This document shows, piece by piece, positions 24,954 to 34,329 of a stretch of DNA of 64,000 bases. Numbering within the stretch: position 1 is the stretch's first letter; each line of letters begins with the position of its first letter. Origin of the DNA: Brasilonema sennae CENA114 (lineage in GTDB: Bacteria; Cyanobacteriota; Cyanobacteriia; Cyanobacteriales; Nostocaceae); contig NZ_CP030118.1 in assembly GCF_006968745.1 (NCBI RefSeq), positions 4,771,943 through 4,835,942 on the forward strand, in the 5' to 3' direction. The position numbers were made by a program, and so were the translations under genes. The notes below the pieces were generated by a model that worked only from the letters and a program-made list of their open reading frames with translations, made no database searches and was not told the DNA's origin.

Positions 24954-25050
24954 TGTTTCATCAAGAACACTAAACCTATAGAATCTCTAACAGATGAACA
25001 GGTAAATTGATATGAGTCAAACGACAGAGACAATTTTCAGCAAAATCATT
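24887..25050. repeat. Direct duplication, copy B (decayed comM start / intact hit)
   Basis: This is homologous to 17620-17779, including the shared stretch ACTAAACCTATAGAATCTCT. It marks the right border of the 17.8-24.9 kb island. Confidence 0.75.
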
Positions 25051-25362
25051 CGTCGAGAAATTCCAGCTGACATAGTTTACGAAGATGACTTAGCACTGGC
25101 ATTTAGAGACATCAATTCCCAAGCCCCGGTTCACATTCTCGTCATTCCCAAAAAACCTATACCCAGACTAGCTGACGCCGAATCTGGTGACGATGCCCTC
25201 CTTGGGCATCTTCTATTAACAGCCAAGCGAGTTGCCGAACAAGCTGGACTTGCAAATGGCTATCGCGTTGTCATCAACACAGGTCCTGATGGGGGTCAAA
25301 CTGTTTACCACTTGCACCTGCATATTCTGGGTGGACGCCAGATGGCATGGCCTCCTGGTTGA
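25012..25362 (+). CDS. HIT-family nucleotide hydrolase/transferase (HinT-like)
   Basis: The 116-residue protein has the standard HIT order: TIFSKIIRREIPADIVYEDD near the N-terminus, FRDINSQAPVHILVIPKK, NTGPDGGQTVYH and the HLHLHILGG catalytic histidine triad (HxHxH) near the C-terminus. HinT-type proteins hydrolyse nucleoside phosphoramidates such as adenosine 5'-phosphoramidate. Length is normal. It lies at the right border of the island and its start region is duplicated at 17743. Confidence 0.95.
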   Translation: MSQTTETIFSKIIRREIPADIVYEDDLALAFRDINSQAPVHILVIPKKPIPRLADAESGDDALLGHLLLTAKRVAEQAGLANGYRVVINTGPDGGQTVYHLHLHILGGRQMAWPPG

Positions 25363-25715
25363 TAGAAACATAGGGAATATATGACATGTTGGGTGCATTA
25401 TTAAGATAAATGCACCCTATTAAAAAAATGAGTCAAAAAACTTTTTGTAGAGTGTGAGCTTGTAGCTGAAAGAAAAATGGATTAAGACTACTATCCTCGT
25501 CAGCATACACAGCATTTAACTGTTCTGTAATGCGATGGCTTCGCCGGCCCTACGCCCCAATCCGGCTTCCGCCGGATTGCCCCAAATCGAAGATTTGGGG
25601 AGAGGGTTCTCTGGAGGAGAACCCTCTGGGCGTGACACGGGCGATGCTCCTCTGGAGCCGCCCCTTTGGGGCGATCGCAATTTGTAGTAAGTTATGTAGT
25701 GAGTGATAAAATATC
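25363..25715. other. Intergenic interval with hairpin cluster
   Basis: It contains the three hairpins described next and a GCGATCGC site near 25670. No gene is called; an 89-codon frame on the minus strand follows repeat composition. Confidence 0.5.
25559..25626. repeat. Three tandem perfect hairpins
   Basis: The stems are 25559-25578 (AATCCGGC/GCCGGATT), 25580-25600 (CCCCAAATC/GATTTGGGG) and 25602-25626 (GAGGGTTCTC/GAGAACCCTC), with loops of 3-5 nt. They follow the HIT gene but have no T-tract, so they are probably a dispersed repeat rather than a terminator. Confidence 0.65.
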
Positions 25716-26627
25716 ATGAAACAAGTACTTAGCTTCAAATATCTGTTTACTGTTTTGCTGCTTTCTTCTCTGGTATCCGCCACCAACTCCAAGGTTTTAG
25801 CACTAGGTAAAGTTGACAATTCTGTCTATTTAGTGGCTCAAGCCAAGTCTGGTTACGATCAATATATGCAGTTGGGCTATGCTGAAGCTCAAAAGAGAAA
25901 CTATCAAAAAGCCTTATCTTTTTTTAAGCAAGCGCAGCAGGCACGTTCTGGAGATACGTATGCCACTAGGGCAATTAACAATGTTACAGATTACATTAAC
26001 CGCAATAGCCCTCCTCGTCTTACCTTCAACGTCGGTAGTCCTAGTAGAACAAGAGCAGCAGCAACACGAGGAGGTTGTTTTAAGGCGGAACAGTCTCCTA
26101 TTCCCCTCATACTATCAGATCAAAAAACTCTACAAACGACAGCAGAGTATCCTTCGCTATTTTTCTATGTTCCTCAAATACAGCAAGCAAAGGGGCTGGA
26201 ACTTGTTATACGCGACGATAGCAAGTTTGAAACTTTACAAAGAGTTTCTTTAAATCCTAGTGGAAAAGCTGGTATTGTTAGGGTTAGTCTTACGTCAAAA
26301 ACAGGGAAATCTCTAGAACCTAACAAACAGTATACTTGGAGTTTTTCTGTGATTTGCAGTATCCAAAACCGAGACAATGATTTATCTTTACAAGGCTCTG
26401 TGAAACGAGTTCTACCTGATACAAATTTAACTGTTGACTTGAAAACAGCAGCACCACAAGAGCGTATAGAAGTCTATGTCAAGAACAAATATTGGGAAGA
26501 CGCTTTGAGAACTTTGGGTGATTTACGCCTCCAGAATCCTAACGATACAGAAGTTAAGAAATACTGGGAAGAGTTGTTGAAACCATTCGGACTCAAACCA
26601 GAGGTTATCAACGCACCTGTGTTGTAA
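25716..26627 (+). CDS. DUF928 protein, secreted, with TPR-like segment
   Basis: The product is 303 residues with an N-terminal signal peptide (LFTVLLLSSLVSATNSKVLA), then a TPR-like helical pair (DQYMQLGYAEAQKRNYQKALSFFKQA). The DUF928 domain follows (about 120-290: PLILSDQKTLQTTAEYPSLFFYVP; SFSVICSIQNRDNDLSLQGSVKRV). The domain function is unknown; it is common in Nostocales. Here it lies directly upstream of the two-partner secretion porin and CHAT gene on the same strand, about 450 bp away. This context suggests a periplasmic accessory of that locus. Confidence 0.8.
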   Translation: MKQVLSFKYLFTVLLLSSLVSATNSKVLALGKVDNSVYLVAQAKSGYDQYMQLGYAEAQKRNYQKALSFFKQAQQARSGDTYATRAINNVTDYINRNSPPRLTFNVGSPSRTRAAATRGGCFKAEQSPIPLILSDQKTLQTTAEYPSLFFYVPQIQQAKGLELVIRDDSKFETLQRVSLNPSGKAGIVRVSLTSKTGKSLEPNKQYTWSFSVICSIQNRDNDLSLQGSVKRVLPDTNLTVDLKTAAPQERIEVYVKNKYWEDALRTLGDLRLQNPNDTEVKKYWEELLKPFGLKPEVINAPVL

Positions 26628-27076
26628 TCAGATGATTGTTTCATGGTTGATGCAGGGACATTGCATTTTGATTGCAATGTCTCTACAGCCATTAAAGAAT
26701 ATCTTTACAGTTACTAAATATTATTTTTGAGGAAGTAAAATCATTTTTTTTGAAATGTCGTTATTTAAACTCGCGTTTTTTTGTATGGTAATGTACTGAA
26801 ACTTTCAATACAGTATTATTTTGAACCATTAATCAAATATTGATATCCATTTTTCTTAAACAAAATTCATCAGAGAAAATACAAGCATGACTCAAGACCT
26901 GTGTCAAGGCTTCTGGAAGCTGCTAGTACCGCTGCGCGGTACTAGGCATATTGGGTGAATTTTACATTTAATTTAGTTGTTTTACTTATCACCTACCAAA
27001 GCGTGTTAAATAACATGTATTGAAATATATTCCACTCGTCTCAAACCGAATTATCATTAATCGAAATCGTTTAAGA
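26628..27076. other. Promoter region of the TPS locus
   Basis: The sequence is AT-rich. A perfect 10-bp hairpin CTAGTACCGC/GCGGTACTAG with a 3-nt loop lies at 26923-26945, about 130 bp before the porin start. It could be a terminator-like or regulatory structure; no T-tract follows. Confidence 0.45.
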
Positions 27077-28846
27077 ATGAGTATAAATCGTTATCATATC
27101 AGATTAAGTTTGTTTATTCTGACATCTACACTAGTCAACTTATTTTTTACTGCGTCGCTAAAAGTACAAGCACAGGTAAACCCGCCAGGATCAGATATCC
27201 AACGAGGAGTACCACCTACACCCACAATCCCAACACCAGAAAAACTCCCACGCCCAGAAGATTTATTACCGTCTCCTCCCGCTACGACTCCTACGCCTAC
27301 GACTCCAGAAGTTGTTCCCAGCGAATTTTCAGAAAAAATTAAGGTTGAACGTTTTGTGGTAGAAGGTAGTACCGTCTTTGATGAAAAGAAATTTGCGGAA
27401 GTTACCAAAGATTTCACCAACAAACTTATCACCTTTACCGAACTGCTACAGGCTGCTAATGCCATTACTCAACTCTACCTTGATGCAGGCTATGTTTCCT
27501 CTGGCGCTTTTATAGCAGGGAATCAAACTTTCAAAGTAGAGGGCAGTATAGTCAAAATCATGGTGGTTGAAGGTAAGTTAGAAACTATCCAAGTCCGGGG
27601 TACAAGGCGGCTTAATCCTAACTATGTGCGTAGTCGCCTAGCAATTGCTACAGGCAAACCTTTAAATCAAAAGAAATTAGTGCAAGCACTGCAACTGCTA
27701 CAACTCAATCCACTCATTAAAAATCTCTCTGCGGAGTTGGGAGCAGGCTCGCGTCCAGGCACTAGTATCTTAGAGGTGAGGGTTACAGAGGCACAAACCC
27801 GTTCTGTCCGAGCTATACTAGACAACAATCGCACACCCACCATTGGCAGCTTTCAGCGCCAAGTCCAACTTAACGAAGCGAATTTACTGGGACTGGGAGA
27901 TGGTTTAAGCATTTCTTATGCTAATACCGATGGCAGTGACACTTGGGATTTTAGCTATACTTTGCCAGTGAATCCCCGCAATGGCACTTTGCAGTTAAAC
28001 TACAGCACTTCATCCACAAAGGTTATTGAAAAACCTTTTGATATTTTAGATATTGATGGAAATTCCCAAGAGTATGGAATAACTTTTCGTCAGCCCATAC
28101 TGCAAACCCCAACTCAGGAACTTGCATTGGGAATCACCGCCAATCATCGCTCTAGTGATATTGGTTATTTAGAAGCGTTGGTTGGAACGCGAATTGGTTA
28201 TCCTTCACCAGGTGCGGATGAAGATGGCAAAACTAAAGTATCCGCAGTCCGGTTTTTTCAAGACTGGACACAGCGCAGTGACAGACAAGTTATTTCAGCG
28301 CGATCGCAATTTAGTATAGGTGTTAATGTCTTTGATGCCACGACTAACGCGAAAGATCCAGATAGTGAATTTTTCGCTTGGCGCGGACAAGCACAGTGGG
28401 TAAGACTTTTAGCACCAGAAACCTTCTTGCTTGTACGTGGAAATCTTCAATTAGCAGACAGAGCTTTACTACCTTCAGAACAAATTGGTGTTGGTGGACA
28501 AGCTACTGTACGGGGTTATCGTCAGGATTTGCTTTTAACTGACAATGGTTTTTTGGGTTCTGTGGAGTTACAGTATCCAATTTTACGCATACCGCAGATT
28601 CCGGGCGTACTTAAGATTACCCCATTTATTGATTTTGGCACTGCCTGGAATACTTCTAGCGCTGGTAGAACAGCCCTTGAGGATCAGACTCTTGTATCAA
28701 CAGGATTGGGGCTGTTATGGCAAAGCGATCGCCTAACTGCCCGCTTTGATTGGGGTATCCCTCTTATCTCTGTCTCGTCTGGTGAAAAAGATTCTTGGCA
28801 AGAGAACGGACTCTATTTCTCTATTATTTATACCCAACCTTTTTAA
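27077..28846 (+). CDS. Two-partner secretion porin, ShlB/FhaC/HecB family (TpsB)
   Basis: TpsB proteins are 16-stranded outer-membrane barrels that export a TpsA exoprotein. From the ATG at 27077 there is a signal peptide ending near VQAQ, a Pro/Thr-rich linker, a POTRA domain (IKVERFVVEGSTVFDEKKF), a second POTRA (VRGTRRLNPNYVRSRL) and the ShlB-type barrel. The barrel carries a VRGYRQD motif (loop L6), which contacts the substrate. An upstream in-frame TTG at 27020 exists but would add 19 residues to the signal. The CHAT-TPR gene starts only 10 bp after its stop, so the two are cotranscribed. Two TpsA genes follow. Confidence 0.93.
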   Translation: MSINRYHIRLSLFILTSTLVNLFFTASLKVQAQVNPPGSDIQRGVPPTPTIPTPEKLPRPEDLLPSPPATTPTPTTPEVVPSEFSEKIKVERFVVEGSTVFDEKKFAEVTKDFTNKLITFTELLQAANAITQLYLDAGYVSSGAFIAGNQTFKVEGSIVKIMVVEGKLETIQVRGTRRLNPNYVRSRLAIATGKPLNQKKLVQALQLLQLNPLIKNLSAELGAGSRPGTSILEVRVTEAQTRSVRAILDNNRTPTIGSFQRQVQLNEANLLGLGDGLSISYANTDGSDTWDFSYTLPVNPRNGTLQLNYSTSSTKVIEKPFDILDIDGNSQEYGITFRQPILQTPTQELALGITANHRSSDIGYLEALVGTRIGYPSPGADEDGKTKVSAVRFFQDWTQRSDRQVISARSQFSIGVNVFDATTNAKDPDSEFFAWRGQAQWVRLLAPETFLLVRGNLQLADRALLPSEQIGVGGQATVRGYRQDLLLTDNGFLGSVELQYPILRIPQIPGVLKITPFIDFGTAWNTSSAGRTALEDQTLVSTGLGLLWQSDRLTARFDWGIPLISVSSGEKDSWQENGLYFSIIYTQPF

Positions 28847-28856
28847 GTGAGGAATT

Positions 28857-31628
28857 ATGTCTGTCATTCTGACTTTAGCTACATTATCTCAAATCATGAC
28901 TCCCGTTCCCTTGGCTGCTCAACCAGTTTCCCAAATGACTGTAGCAGCAGTTGTGCGATCTACTGATACCAAAGAACTCTTGCAACAAGGTTTGCAACTT
29001 TATCAAGCAGAAAAATTTGCTGATTCTGTCAAGGTTTTCACACAGGCATCTCAGGCATTTCAAGCAGTTGAAGATGGGCTGAACCAAGCTTTAGCATTAA
29101 GCTATCTTTCTTTGGCTCAACAACAGTTAGGAGAATTAGCTAATGCTGAAAAAGCCATTGACAACAGCTTGGCACTATTACACAACAAAAATGGTTCCAA
29201 AGAGTATTTATCTATCCGCGCTCAAGCTTTAAACACGATAGGTCAGTTGCAATTAGCACAAGGCAAACCAGACCAAGCACTGAAAAGCTGGGAAGAAGCG
29301 ACGGTAATTTATAAGCAAATTGGCGATGAAGCGGGTACCACTGGTAGCCAGATTAACCAAGCTCAGGCACTCCAGGCATTAGGATTTTACCGTCGTGCTA
29401 ATAATACTCTAGATGCTGTAGAACAAAGCACAAACAAGCAATCTGACTCCGTTATTAAAGCAACTCGATTGCTTAATCTCGGTAACACTTTGCGAGTGGT
29501 GGGAAATTTAGGCAAGTCACAGCAAGTTTTGCTCAAAAGTTTAATCATCGCTCAAAAACAGCAATCAAAACAAAAGGTTGCAGAAATTCAGCTAAGTTTA
29601 GGCAACACAGCCCAAGCTTTAGCCAATAATGAAACCGAAGAAGATAAAAATAAGGGATATATTCAAAAGTCTTTAAATTATTATCGTCAAGCAGCAACCA
29701 CTTCGGAAAAACCCCTGACTCAACTAGAATCACAACTCAATGAACTACGGTTTTTACGTATAAGAGTAGACAAATTATTAGACCAACAGCGCAAAATACA
29801 ATTTCAATTAGCAGCAGCAGATAAAAACATATTATCAGAGCAAGAGAAAAAAGATTTGTCAGAACAAGAAAAAACAATATCACAAGAAAGACAAAATAAT
29901 TTATCAGATATCTCCCAGAGATTGTTGCCTCAAATTCAGTCTCAAATTGCTACTATCCCACCCAGTCGTAGCAGTATTAACGCTCGCATTAACTTTGCCC
30001 AGAGTCTGATTAAACTAAAACAAAAGAACAACACTAGTAACATTTCTTGGCGAGAAATTGCTGAAATAGTTAAAGTTAGTGCTAACCAAGCTCAACAATT
30101 ACAAGATAATCGTACCTATTCCTACGCCTTAGGTACTCTCGGCAACTTGTACGAGCAAACCCAACAATGGTCTGAAGCTCAAAATCTCACAGAGCAAGCT
30201 ATGAAACTTGCCGAAAGAATTTTTGCCTCTGATATTGCCTATCGTTGGCGATGGCAATTAGGTCGTATCCTTAAAGCTAGAGGTAATAATGAAGAAGCTA
30301 AAGCTTCTTACAAACAAGCAATCAATTACCTCAAGTCCCTGCGGAATGATTTAGCTGTAGTTAACCGTGATGTGCAATTTTCTTTTCGAGATGAAGTAGA
30401 ACCTGTATATCGAGAATATGTGAGTTTTCTTTTAGAAGGAAACTCTAGTGAAGAAAATATTAGAGCAGCAACAGAAGTCATTGATTCACTACAAGTAGCA
30501 GAGCTAGATAACTTTTTCCGCAGAGCTTGTGTAGATGCTAAAACTGTTCAGGTTGACGAGATTGATAAGAAAAACAACACAGTTTTTATTTATCCCTTAA
30601 TATTACCTGACCGCTTGGCAGTTATCACCTCTCTTCCTAATGGAGCCAAGCGCCGTTATACATTTGATTTTCCCAAAGATGAATCTGGTAATTTTATTAC
30701 CTCAGATAAAATGGAACAAACCATTGAAGAACTGAGCCAAAAACTGTTAAATCGCAACAGTGGAGAATTTTTACCCGATTTACGGAATTTATATAACTGG
30801 TTAGTTCAAAAAACTTTAGACTCTAATTTAAAAAAAGACACAAATATTGTGTTTGTTTTAGATGGAGCATTAAGAAATATTCCAATGGCAGCACTTTATG
30901 ATGGAAAACAATTTCTGATTGAAAAAGAATACAATCTTGCTCTAACACCAGGTTTGCAGTTATTACCAACCATCACTCCTCTGACTGCAGAAAGATTAAA
31001 AAGACGAGTAGTCGTTGCTGGATTGAGCGAATTACCTAAAGAGTTTGAACAAAAATATCCGGGAAGATTTAATGATTTACCCTATGTCACAAAAGAAGTC
31101 AGTCAAATCGCAAGTGAAGTGAAAATTCCTGCTCGACAAGAGCTACTTAACAGTAAATTTACTAGAATCGCGCTCACAGATGCGGTTAAGTCTTCTAATG
31201 CACCTGTAGTACACTTAGCAACTCATGGTCAATTTAGTTCGCAGGCAGACAATACATTTATTCTGACTTGGAATGGTGAAGTCAATGTTAATGAGTTAAA
31301 ATCTGTACTGAGAACGAGGGAGACAAACCAACAAGAAGCAGTTGATCTCCTTGTTTTGAGTGCTTGTCAAACAGCTAAAGGAGATAACCGAGCTACTTTA
31401 GGAATAGCAGGAGTTGCTATACAATCAGGAGCGCGTAGTACATTGGCAACTCTTTGGAGTGTCGCCGATGACACGACTGCGACGCTAATGACTGAGTTTT
31501 ACGACAATTTGGTTAATAAAAAAATGCCTAAAGCAGAAGCTTTGCGTCAGGCTCAAGTAAATCTCCTGAAAAATTACAGACATCCCTATTTTTGGGCACC
31601 CTATATTTTAATTGGTAACTGGCAATAA
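28857..31628 (+). CDS. TPR-CHAT caspase-like protein of the TPS locus
   Basis: The 923-residue protein has a short N-terminal hydrophobic segment that looks like a signal (LATLSQIMTPVPLAAQ). Tetratricopeptide-like helices extend to about residue 530 (LLQQGLQLYQAEKFADSVKVF; YLSIRAQALNTIGQLQLAQGKPDQAL). A C-terminal CHAT domain holds His790 (LATHGQF) and Cys837 (LSACQTAKGD), the caspase-like dyad, and ends YFWAPYILIGNW. CHAT domains are cysteine proteases of the caspase clan in those cases that have been studied. It follows the TpsB gene by 10 bp with a plausible ribosome binding site (GTGAGGAATT). A protease between porin and exoprotein could process or regulate the TpsA products, which is inference. 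Confidence 0.9.
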   Translation: MSVILTLATLSQIMTPVPLAAQPVSQMTVAAVVRSTDTKELLQQGLQLYQAEKFADSVKVFTQASQAFQAVEDGLNQALALSYLSLAQQQLGELANAEKAIDNSLALLHNKNGSKEYLSIRAQALNTIGQLQLAQGKPDQALKSWEEATVIYKQIGDEAGTTGSQINQAQALQALGFYRRANNTLDAVEQSTNKQSDSVIKATRLLNLGNTLRVVGNLGKSQQVLLKSLIIAQKQQSKQKVAEIQLSLGNTAQALANNETEEDKNKGYIQKSLNYYRQAATTSEKPLTQLESQLNELRFLRIRVDKLLDQQRKIQFQLAAADKNILSEQEKKDLSEQEKTISQERQNNLSDISQRLLPQIQSQIATIPPSRSSINARINFAQSLIKLKQKNNTSNISWREIAEIVKVSANQAQQLQDNRTYSYALGTLGNLYEQTQQWSEAQNLTEQAMKLAERIFASDIAYRWRWQLGRILKARGNNEEAKASYKQAINYLKSLRNDLAVVNRDVQFSFRDEVEPVYREYVSFLLEGNSSEENIRAATEVIDSLQVAELDNFFRRACVDAKTVQVDEIDKKNNTVFIYPLILPDRLAVITSLPNGAKRRYTFDFPKDESGNFITSDKMEQTIEELSQKLLNRNSGEFLPDLRNLYNWLVQKTLDSNLKKDTNIVFVLDGALRNIPMAALYDGKQFLIEKEYNLALTPGLQLLPTITPLTAERLKRRVVVAGLSELPKEFEQKYPGRFNDLPYVTKEVSQIASEVKIPARQELLNSKFTRIALTDAVKSSNAPVVHLATHGQFSSQADNTFILTWNGEVNVNELKSVLRTRETNQQEAVDLLVLSACQTAKGDNRATLGIAGVAIQSGARSTLATLWSVADDTTATLMTEFYDNLVNKKMPKAEALRQAQVNLLKNYRHPYFWAPYILIGNWQ

Positions 31629-31629
31629 T

Positions 31630-31739
31630 CTCGTTTCCAGCCTCAGGCTGGAAATGCCAGCTAAGAGGCTCTGCCTCAACCTAAGTACCGGAGGCAGAGC
31701 CTCCTAGTAGCGCATTCCCTGGCTGAGCCAGGGAACGAG
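31630..31739. repeat. Cloverleaf-like repeat, copy 1
   Basis: The outer stem is CTCGTT (31630-31635) with AACGAG (31734-31739). Inside it are three perfect hairpins: 31634-31654 (TTTCCAGCCT), 31665-31703 (GAGGCTCTGCCTC arms) and 31715-31735 (TTCCCTGGCT). Homology with copy 2 continues to about 31800. It lies directly after the CHAT gene. Confidence 0.75.
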
Positions 31740-31867
31740 AAGCTTAGGGGTGTGCTTTCCTTACAAGCGTTGCTGCGAAGATGAATTTTTGTAAAGTTAC
31801 ATTTGTTGGGTTTCATTTGGTTCAACCCAACCTACAAAAATTCTGGCAATAAAGACAAAACTTTAAA

Positions 31868-31977
31868 CTCGTTTCCAGCCTCAGGCTGGAAATGTCAGCT
31901 AAGAGGCTCTGCCTCAACCTAAGTACCGGAGGCAGAGCCTCCTAGTAGCGCATTCCCTGGCTGAGCCAGGGAACGAG
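31868..31977. repeat. Cloverleaf-like repeat, copy 2
   Basis: A near-identical copy of 31630-31739 at an exact 238-bp spacing (only a few substitutions), continuing to about 32038. It is separated from copy 1 by a GTTGGGTTTC/GTTCAACCCAAC module. It precedes the tpsA1 promoter. Confidence 0.75.
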
Positions 31978-32112
31978 AAGCTTAGGGGTGTGCTTCCCTT
32001 ACAAGCGTTGGTGGGAAGATGAATTTTTGTAAAGTAACATCAAGACGAATTTCTATAAAAAATGGCAATTTGGGCAGAAAACAAGCACTAATTTGACCTT
32101 AAAGGGAGTAAG

Positions 32113-32158
32113 CCAGTGACAAGTAAACCACTTGTACATGTGGTTTACTTGTCACTGG
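32113..32158. promoter_or_regulatory. Perfect 19-bp hairpin upstream of tpsA1
   Basis: CCAGTGACAAGTAAACCAC pairs exactly with 32140-32158 around an 8-nt loop. It ends 41 bp before the start codon of tpsA1, in the 5' leader. In the second copy (tpsA2) only one arm survives (TGGTTTACTT) and repeats occupy the space. It may be a protein-binding palindrome or an RNA structure controlling tpsA1. Confidence 0.6.
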
Positions 32159-32199
32159 TACACTGTATGTTGGACAACTGCTGTTTCCTTGGGGGTGCG

Positions 32200-34329
32200 A
32201 TGTCCTTTAGAAATACTCGTTGGTTTTTGGGGATTGCGGTGGGGGGTGCGTTCGGCGCAGCCGTGTCGCTGACATTCGCCTTAGCTGCAAATTCTGCTTC
32301 TGCCCAAATTACACCAGATGCCACTCTACCAAATAATTCCACTGTCACTATAAATGGCAACACCTTCAATATCGATGGGGGAACTATTGCCGGACGCAAC
32401 TTGTTCCACAGCTTCCAACAGTTTTCTGTACCAAAAGACGGTACGGCTTCTTTTAATAATGCTGCGGATATTCAAAACATCTTCAGTAGGGTAACGGGTA
32501 CGTCAGTTTCAAATATTGATGGAATAATTAAAGCGTTGGGTACAGCTAATCTGTTTTTGATTAATCCAAATGGGATTGTGTTTGGTCCTAATGCCAGCCT
32601 GAATGTTGGTGGTTCGTTCGTGGGAACGACAGCAAATGCGATTCAATTTGGTAATCAAGGTTTTTGGAGTGCAACGAATCCAAATAATCCTGCACTGCTA
32701 ACGGTAAATCCTTCAGCTTTATTTTTCAATCAAATAGCTGCTGCATCAATTACAAGTAACTCAGTTGCACCAGCCGGAAAAGATCCACCAGGATTAGAAG
32801 ATGCATTAGGTTTACGTGTTCCGGATGGTAAAAGTTTGCTACTAGTGGGTGGCAATGTCAACATGGATCGTGGACGACTGAATGCTTATAGTGGGAGAGT
32901 TGAGTTGGGAGGATTAGCTGCCTCTGGAAATGTGGGGCTAAATGTGGATGGCGATAAATTGAGCGCTAGCTTTCCAACTGAAAGTGCCTTAGCTGATGTA
33001 TCACTTACTAACAACGCTGCTGTGTATGTATACGCATCAGGAGGCGGTAACATTATAATCAACGCTCGAAATTTAGACATGAACGAAAGTCGTCTCCGTG
33101 CTGGCATTGGATCTAATTTAGGTTCTGATGGCACTGTGGCGGGAGATATTGTGCTGAATGCAAAAGGGAAAATAACACTCGTAGCTAGCAGCATCTTTAA
33201 TTTTGTGTCATCAGGTGCAGAAGCAAAAGGTGGAAACATACAAATTAAGGCTGATTCTCTGTCTTTAACCAATAACGCTTATTTTTTTGCCAGCACCATA
33301 GGAAAAAGGGATCCAGGGAATGTGATAATTGATGCCCGTGGTAATGTCGATTTTGATAACAGTTATGCTTTCACCTCAGCATTCATTGGAGAAGGAAAAA
33401 GTGGAAACATACAAATTAAGGCTGATTCTCTGTCTTTAACCAATAACGCTTCACTTTTTGCCAAGAGTTTAGGACAAGGGGATCCAGGTAACATTGAAGT
33501 GACCGCACGCCAAATTCGTTTGGACAACTCAGCGAGTTTCAACGCTGAATCAGCATCAGGTAATGGCGGCAATATCAATCTGCGAGTCACAGACTTATTA
33601 CTCCTACGCGGTGGTAGCCAAATTTCCACATCTGCGGGTAGTGATCTCAAAGTTGGCAATGGCGGTAACATCACTATTAATGCCCCGTCGGGCTTTATCG
33701 TCAGCGTTCCAAATGAAAACAGCGACATCACCGCTAATGCTTTTAATGGCAGTGGTGGGAAAATCAATATCAACTCCTTAAATATTTTTAACTTCACTCA
33801 ACGTAGTGGAGAAGATTTGGTGCGGGAGTTGGGAACTGATGATCCAAACCTACTCAATCCACAACAGCTACAAACCAATGATATTACAGCATTTTCCCAA
33901 ACCAACCCGACTTTAAGTGGTCAAATAAATATCAACACACCTGATATTGACCCTAACCGGGGATTAGTGGAACTACCCGCAAATGTAGTTGACCCCTCCA
34001 ACCAAATCGCCCAAGGTTGTTCTGCTTTTGATCAAGCAAATGCGAGTGACTTTAAAGTGACTGGACGCGGTGGTTTACCTCCCAGTCCTGATGAACCCCT
34101 CAGCAGTGATGCAGTCTGGGAAGATACTCGTTTGGGTGCGACGACAGCACAACGACTAGATTCTAAAACCACGGCAACAAAACCTAAGTCTGAGTCTGAT
34201 ACAGTTGAAATTATACCTGCTACGGGTTGGGTATTCAACGGTAAAGGCGAAGTGACGCTGGTTTCTGTGACACCCAATGCTACTGTTGAAAATTTGGCTG
34301 CTTCTTCCCAGTCATGCCATCTTCGTTAA
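32200..34329 (+). CDS. Filamentous haemagglutinin-type exoprotein, TpsA (copy 1)
   Basis: The product is 709 residues. A long signal peptide (FLGIAVGGAFGAAVSLTFAL, cleavage near SASAQ) is followed by the TPS (haemagglutination activity) domain, about 35-250: GNTFNIDGGTIAGRNLFHSF, NLFLINPNGIVFGPNAS. A right-handed beta-helix follows, with repeating GGNIQIKADSLSLTNNA-type strands, and a conserved C-terminal end (ATGWVFNGKGEVTLVS). TpsA proteins are exported by the cognate TpsB and act as adhesins, haemagglutinins or contact toxins. I see no toxin domain here. The ATG at 32200 gives the proper signal peptide; an upstream GTG would lie in the hairpin. The sequence shares its first ~200 and last ~110 residues with copy 2. 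Confidence 0.92.
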   Translation: MSFRNTRWFLGIAVGGAFGAAVSLTFALAANSASAQITPDATLPNNSTVTINGNTFNIDGGTIAGRNLFHSFQQFSVPKDGTASFNNAADIQNIFSRVTGTSVSNIDGIIKALGTANLFLINPNGIVFGPNASLNVGGSFVGTTANAIQFGNQGFWSATNPNNPALLTVNPSALFFNQIAAASITSNSVAPAGKDPPGLEDALGLRVPDGKSLLLVGGNVNMDRGRLNAYSGRVELGGLAASGNVGLNVDGDKLSASFPTESALADVSLTNNAAVYVYASGGGNIIINARNLDMNESRLRAGIGSNLGSDGTVAGDIVLNAKGKITLVASSIFNFVSSGAEAKGGNIQIKADSLSLTNNAYFFASTIGKRDPGNVIIDARGNVDFDNSYAFTSAFIGEGKSGNIQIKADSLSLTNNASLFAKSLGQGDPGNIEVTARQIRLDNSASFNAESASGNGGNINLRVTDLLLLRGGSQISTSAGSDLKVGNGGNITINAPSGFIVSVPNENSDITANAFNGSGGKININSLNIFNFTQRSGEDLVRELGTDDPNLLNPQQLQTNDITAFSQTNPTLSGQININTPDIDPNRGLVELPANVVDPSNQIAQGCSAFDQANASDFKVTGRGGLPPSPDEPLSSDAVWEDTRLGATTAQRLDSKTTATKPKSESDTVEIIPATGWVFNGKGEVTLVSVTPNATVENLAASSQSCHLR

